DNA of 64,000 nucleotides, taken from positions 3,973,001 through 4,037,000 of the forward strand of contig NZ_CP022540.1 of the NCBI RefSeq assembly GCF_002237555.1. Direction: 5' to 3'. The stretch comes from Antarctobacter heliothermus (GTDB lineage: Bacteria > Pseudomonadota > Alphaproteobacteria > Rhodobacterales > Rhodobacteraceae). How positions within the stretch are numbered: the first letter of the stretch is position 1; every line of letters begins with the position of its first letter. Shown one piece after another: positions 63,550 to 64,000 of the stretch. The notes under the pieces were generated by a model. That model was not told where the DNA came from. It saw only the letters and a list, made by a program, of their open reading frames with translations, and did no database searches. The translations under genes were made by a program, and so were the position numbers.

Positions 63550-64000
63550 CGCAGTTTGGGGTTGAGCGCATCGCGCAGCCAGTCGCCGATCATGTTGACC
63601 GAGAGCACGATCAGGCAGAGCTGGATCGAGGGGAAAACGACAATCCACCACAGGCCCGAAAAGAGGTATTGGTTGCCGATCCGGATCAGCGTGCCAAGCG
63701 AGGGCTGATCGGGCGGCATGCCCACGCCGAGAAAGGACAGCGTCGCCTCGGACAGGATCGCAAGACCGAAGTTCAGCGTCGCCGCCACCATGATCGGCGT
63801 CAGGCAGTTGGGCAGGATGTGGTGCAGCATGATGCGCCAGGGTTTCACCCGGATCAGCTTGGCCGCCTGAACGTATTCTTTCTTCGCCTCGACCATGGCT
63901 GAGGCGCGCACCGTGCGGGCGTATTGCACCCAGGACGGAACGGCGATGGCCACAATCAGGATCGGCGCGGCCAGCACGTCCTTCAGGCCCGTGGGCAGCG
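63546..64000 (-). CDS. Dpp/Opp-type ABC transporter permease (DppC-like), C-terminal part
   Basis: The last 150 residues of an inner-membrane permease whose start lies beyond the right edge. The EAA loop is recognisable (YVQAAKLIRVKPWRIMLHHI, LPN), followed by LSFLGVGMPPDQPSLGTLI and the C-terminal NMIGDWLRDALNPKLR, all usual for DppC. First visible gene of the operon; a DppB-like permease and the binding protein are presumably further right. Confidence 0.92.
   Translation of the reverse strand, partial: LPTGLKDVLAAPILIVAIAVPSWVQYARTVRASAMVEAKKEYVQAAKLIRVKPWRIMLHHILPNCLTPIMVAATLNFGLAILSEATLSFLGVGMPPDQPSLGTLIRIGNQYLFSGLWWIVVFPSIQLCLIVLSVNMIGDWLRDALNPKLR

Noticed and set aside
58630..63708. 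Very long plus-strand frames (up to 500 codons) opposite the catabolic operon
   Set aside because: They mirror the ABC and amidohydrolase genes in high-GC DNA. The minus-strand frames carry complete catalytic motifs.
1..64000. CRISPR array, rRNA operon or replication origin
   Set aside because: No regularly spaced direct repeats, rRNA signatures, dnaA/repABC genes or iteron clusters were seen.

Overview
The window looks like a chromosomal segment of a GC-rich marine alphaproteobacterium of the Rhodobacterales (Roseobacter group). This is inferred from gene content: a TctCAB/TctDE tricarboxylate system, Ttt, NitT/TauT and Dpp-type transporters, a SPOR lipoprotein, RimK, and many ABC and amidohydrolase genes. 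No rRNA or marker protein fixes the genus.

Positions 1-21 kb are ordinary metabolic DNA. First comes a tripartite tricarboxylate transporter (tctC, then a fused tctA-tctB, then a PrpF/GalD-like isomerase cut by the window edge) with a divergent tctD-tctE two-component pair. Two LysR regulators follow, each divergent from an oxidoreductase gene. Next are an SDR, an MsrQ-like haem membrane protein, and a NitT/TauT-type ABC importer with a GntR/FCD regulator divergent from FAH-family hydrolase, beta-hydroxyacid dehydrogenase-like and TauE/SafE genes. rimK and a SPOR-domain lipoprotein gene complete the block.

A tRNA-Ser(UGA) at 21.14 kb carries a compact 4.7-kb integrative element (21.2-25.9 kb): a tyrosine integrase, an AlpA-like protein, two winged-helix proteins and small phage-like genes, bounded by an imperfect 24-bp att-like repeat. 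From 26 to 41 kb the DNA is accessory and eroded: a frameshifted resolvase, an IS256 remnant, two CPBP proteases around a DUF6544-like gene, a hydrolase stub, a truncated recombinase and a degenerate IS3 element. Inside this lies an intact unusual locus at 32.6-37.8 kb: a SARP-like regulator (winged helix, TolB-like region and TPR-like repeats) divergent from a soluble PAP2/vanadium-haloperoxidase-like protein with a Gly/Ala repeat tail and a 698-residue subtilase. No signal peptide is visible on the PAP2 or subtilase protein.

Positions 41-50 kb hold an RND efflux operon (adaptor, pump, outer-membrane factor) with a divergent TetR gene, a DUF1499 gene and a fatty-acid desaturase. They lie between two inverted copies of the same broken IS1182-family element. 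Positions 50.3-57.3 kb are a pile of insertion sequences: an IS1111-type IS110 element, two IS1182-type elements, and a second IS110 transposase gene split cleanly by an IS256 element with a 9-bp target duplication. Short (38-40 nt) double-hairpin sequences related to one another sit inside three different transposase genes, with paired base changes that preserve the stems.

Positions 57.8-64 kb are a tightly coupled catabolic operon on the minus strand: Dpp-type ABC components, two amidohydrolases, a nucleoside/guanine-type deaminase and a hydantoin-racemase-like protein. It probably imports and deaminates a nitrogen heterocycle.
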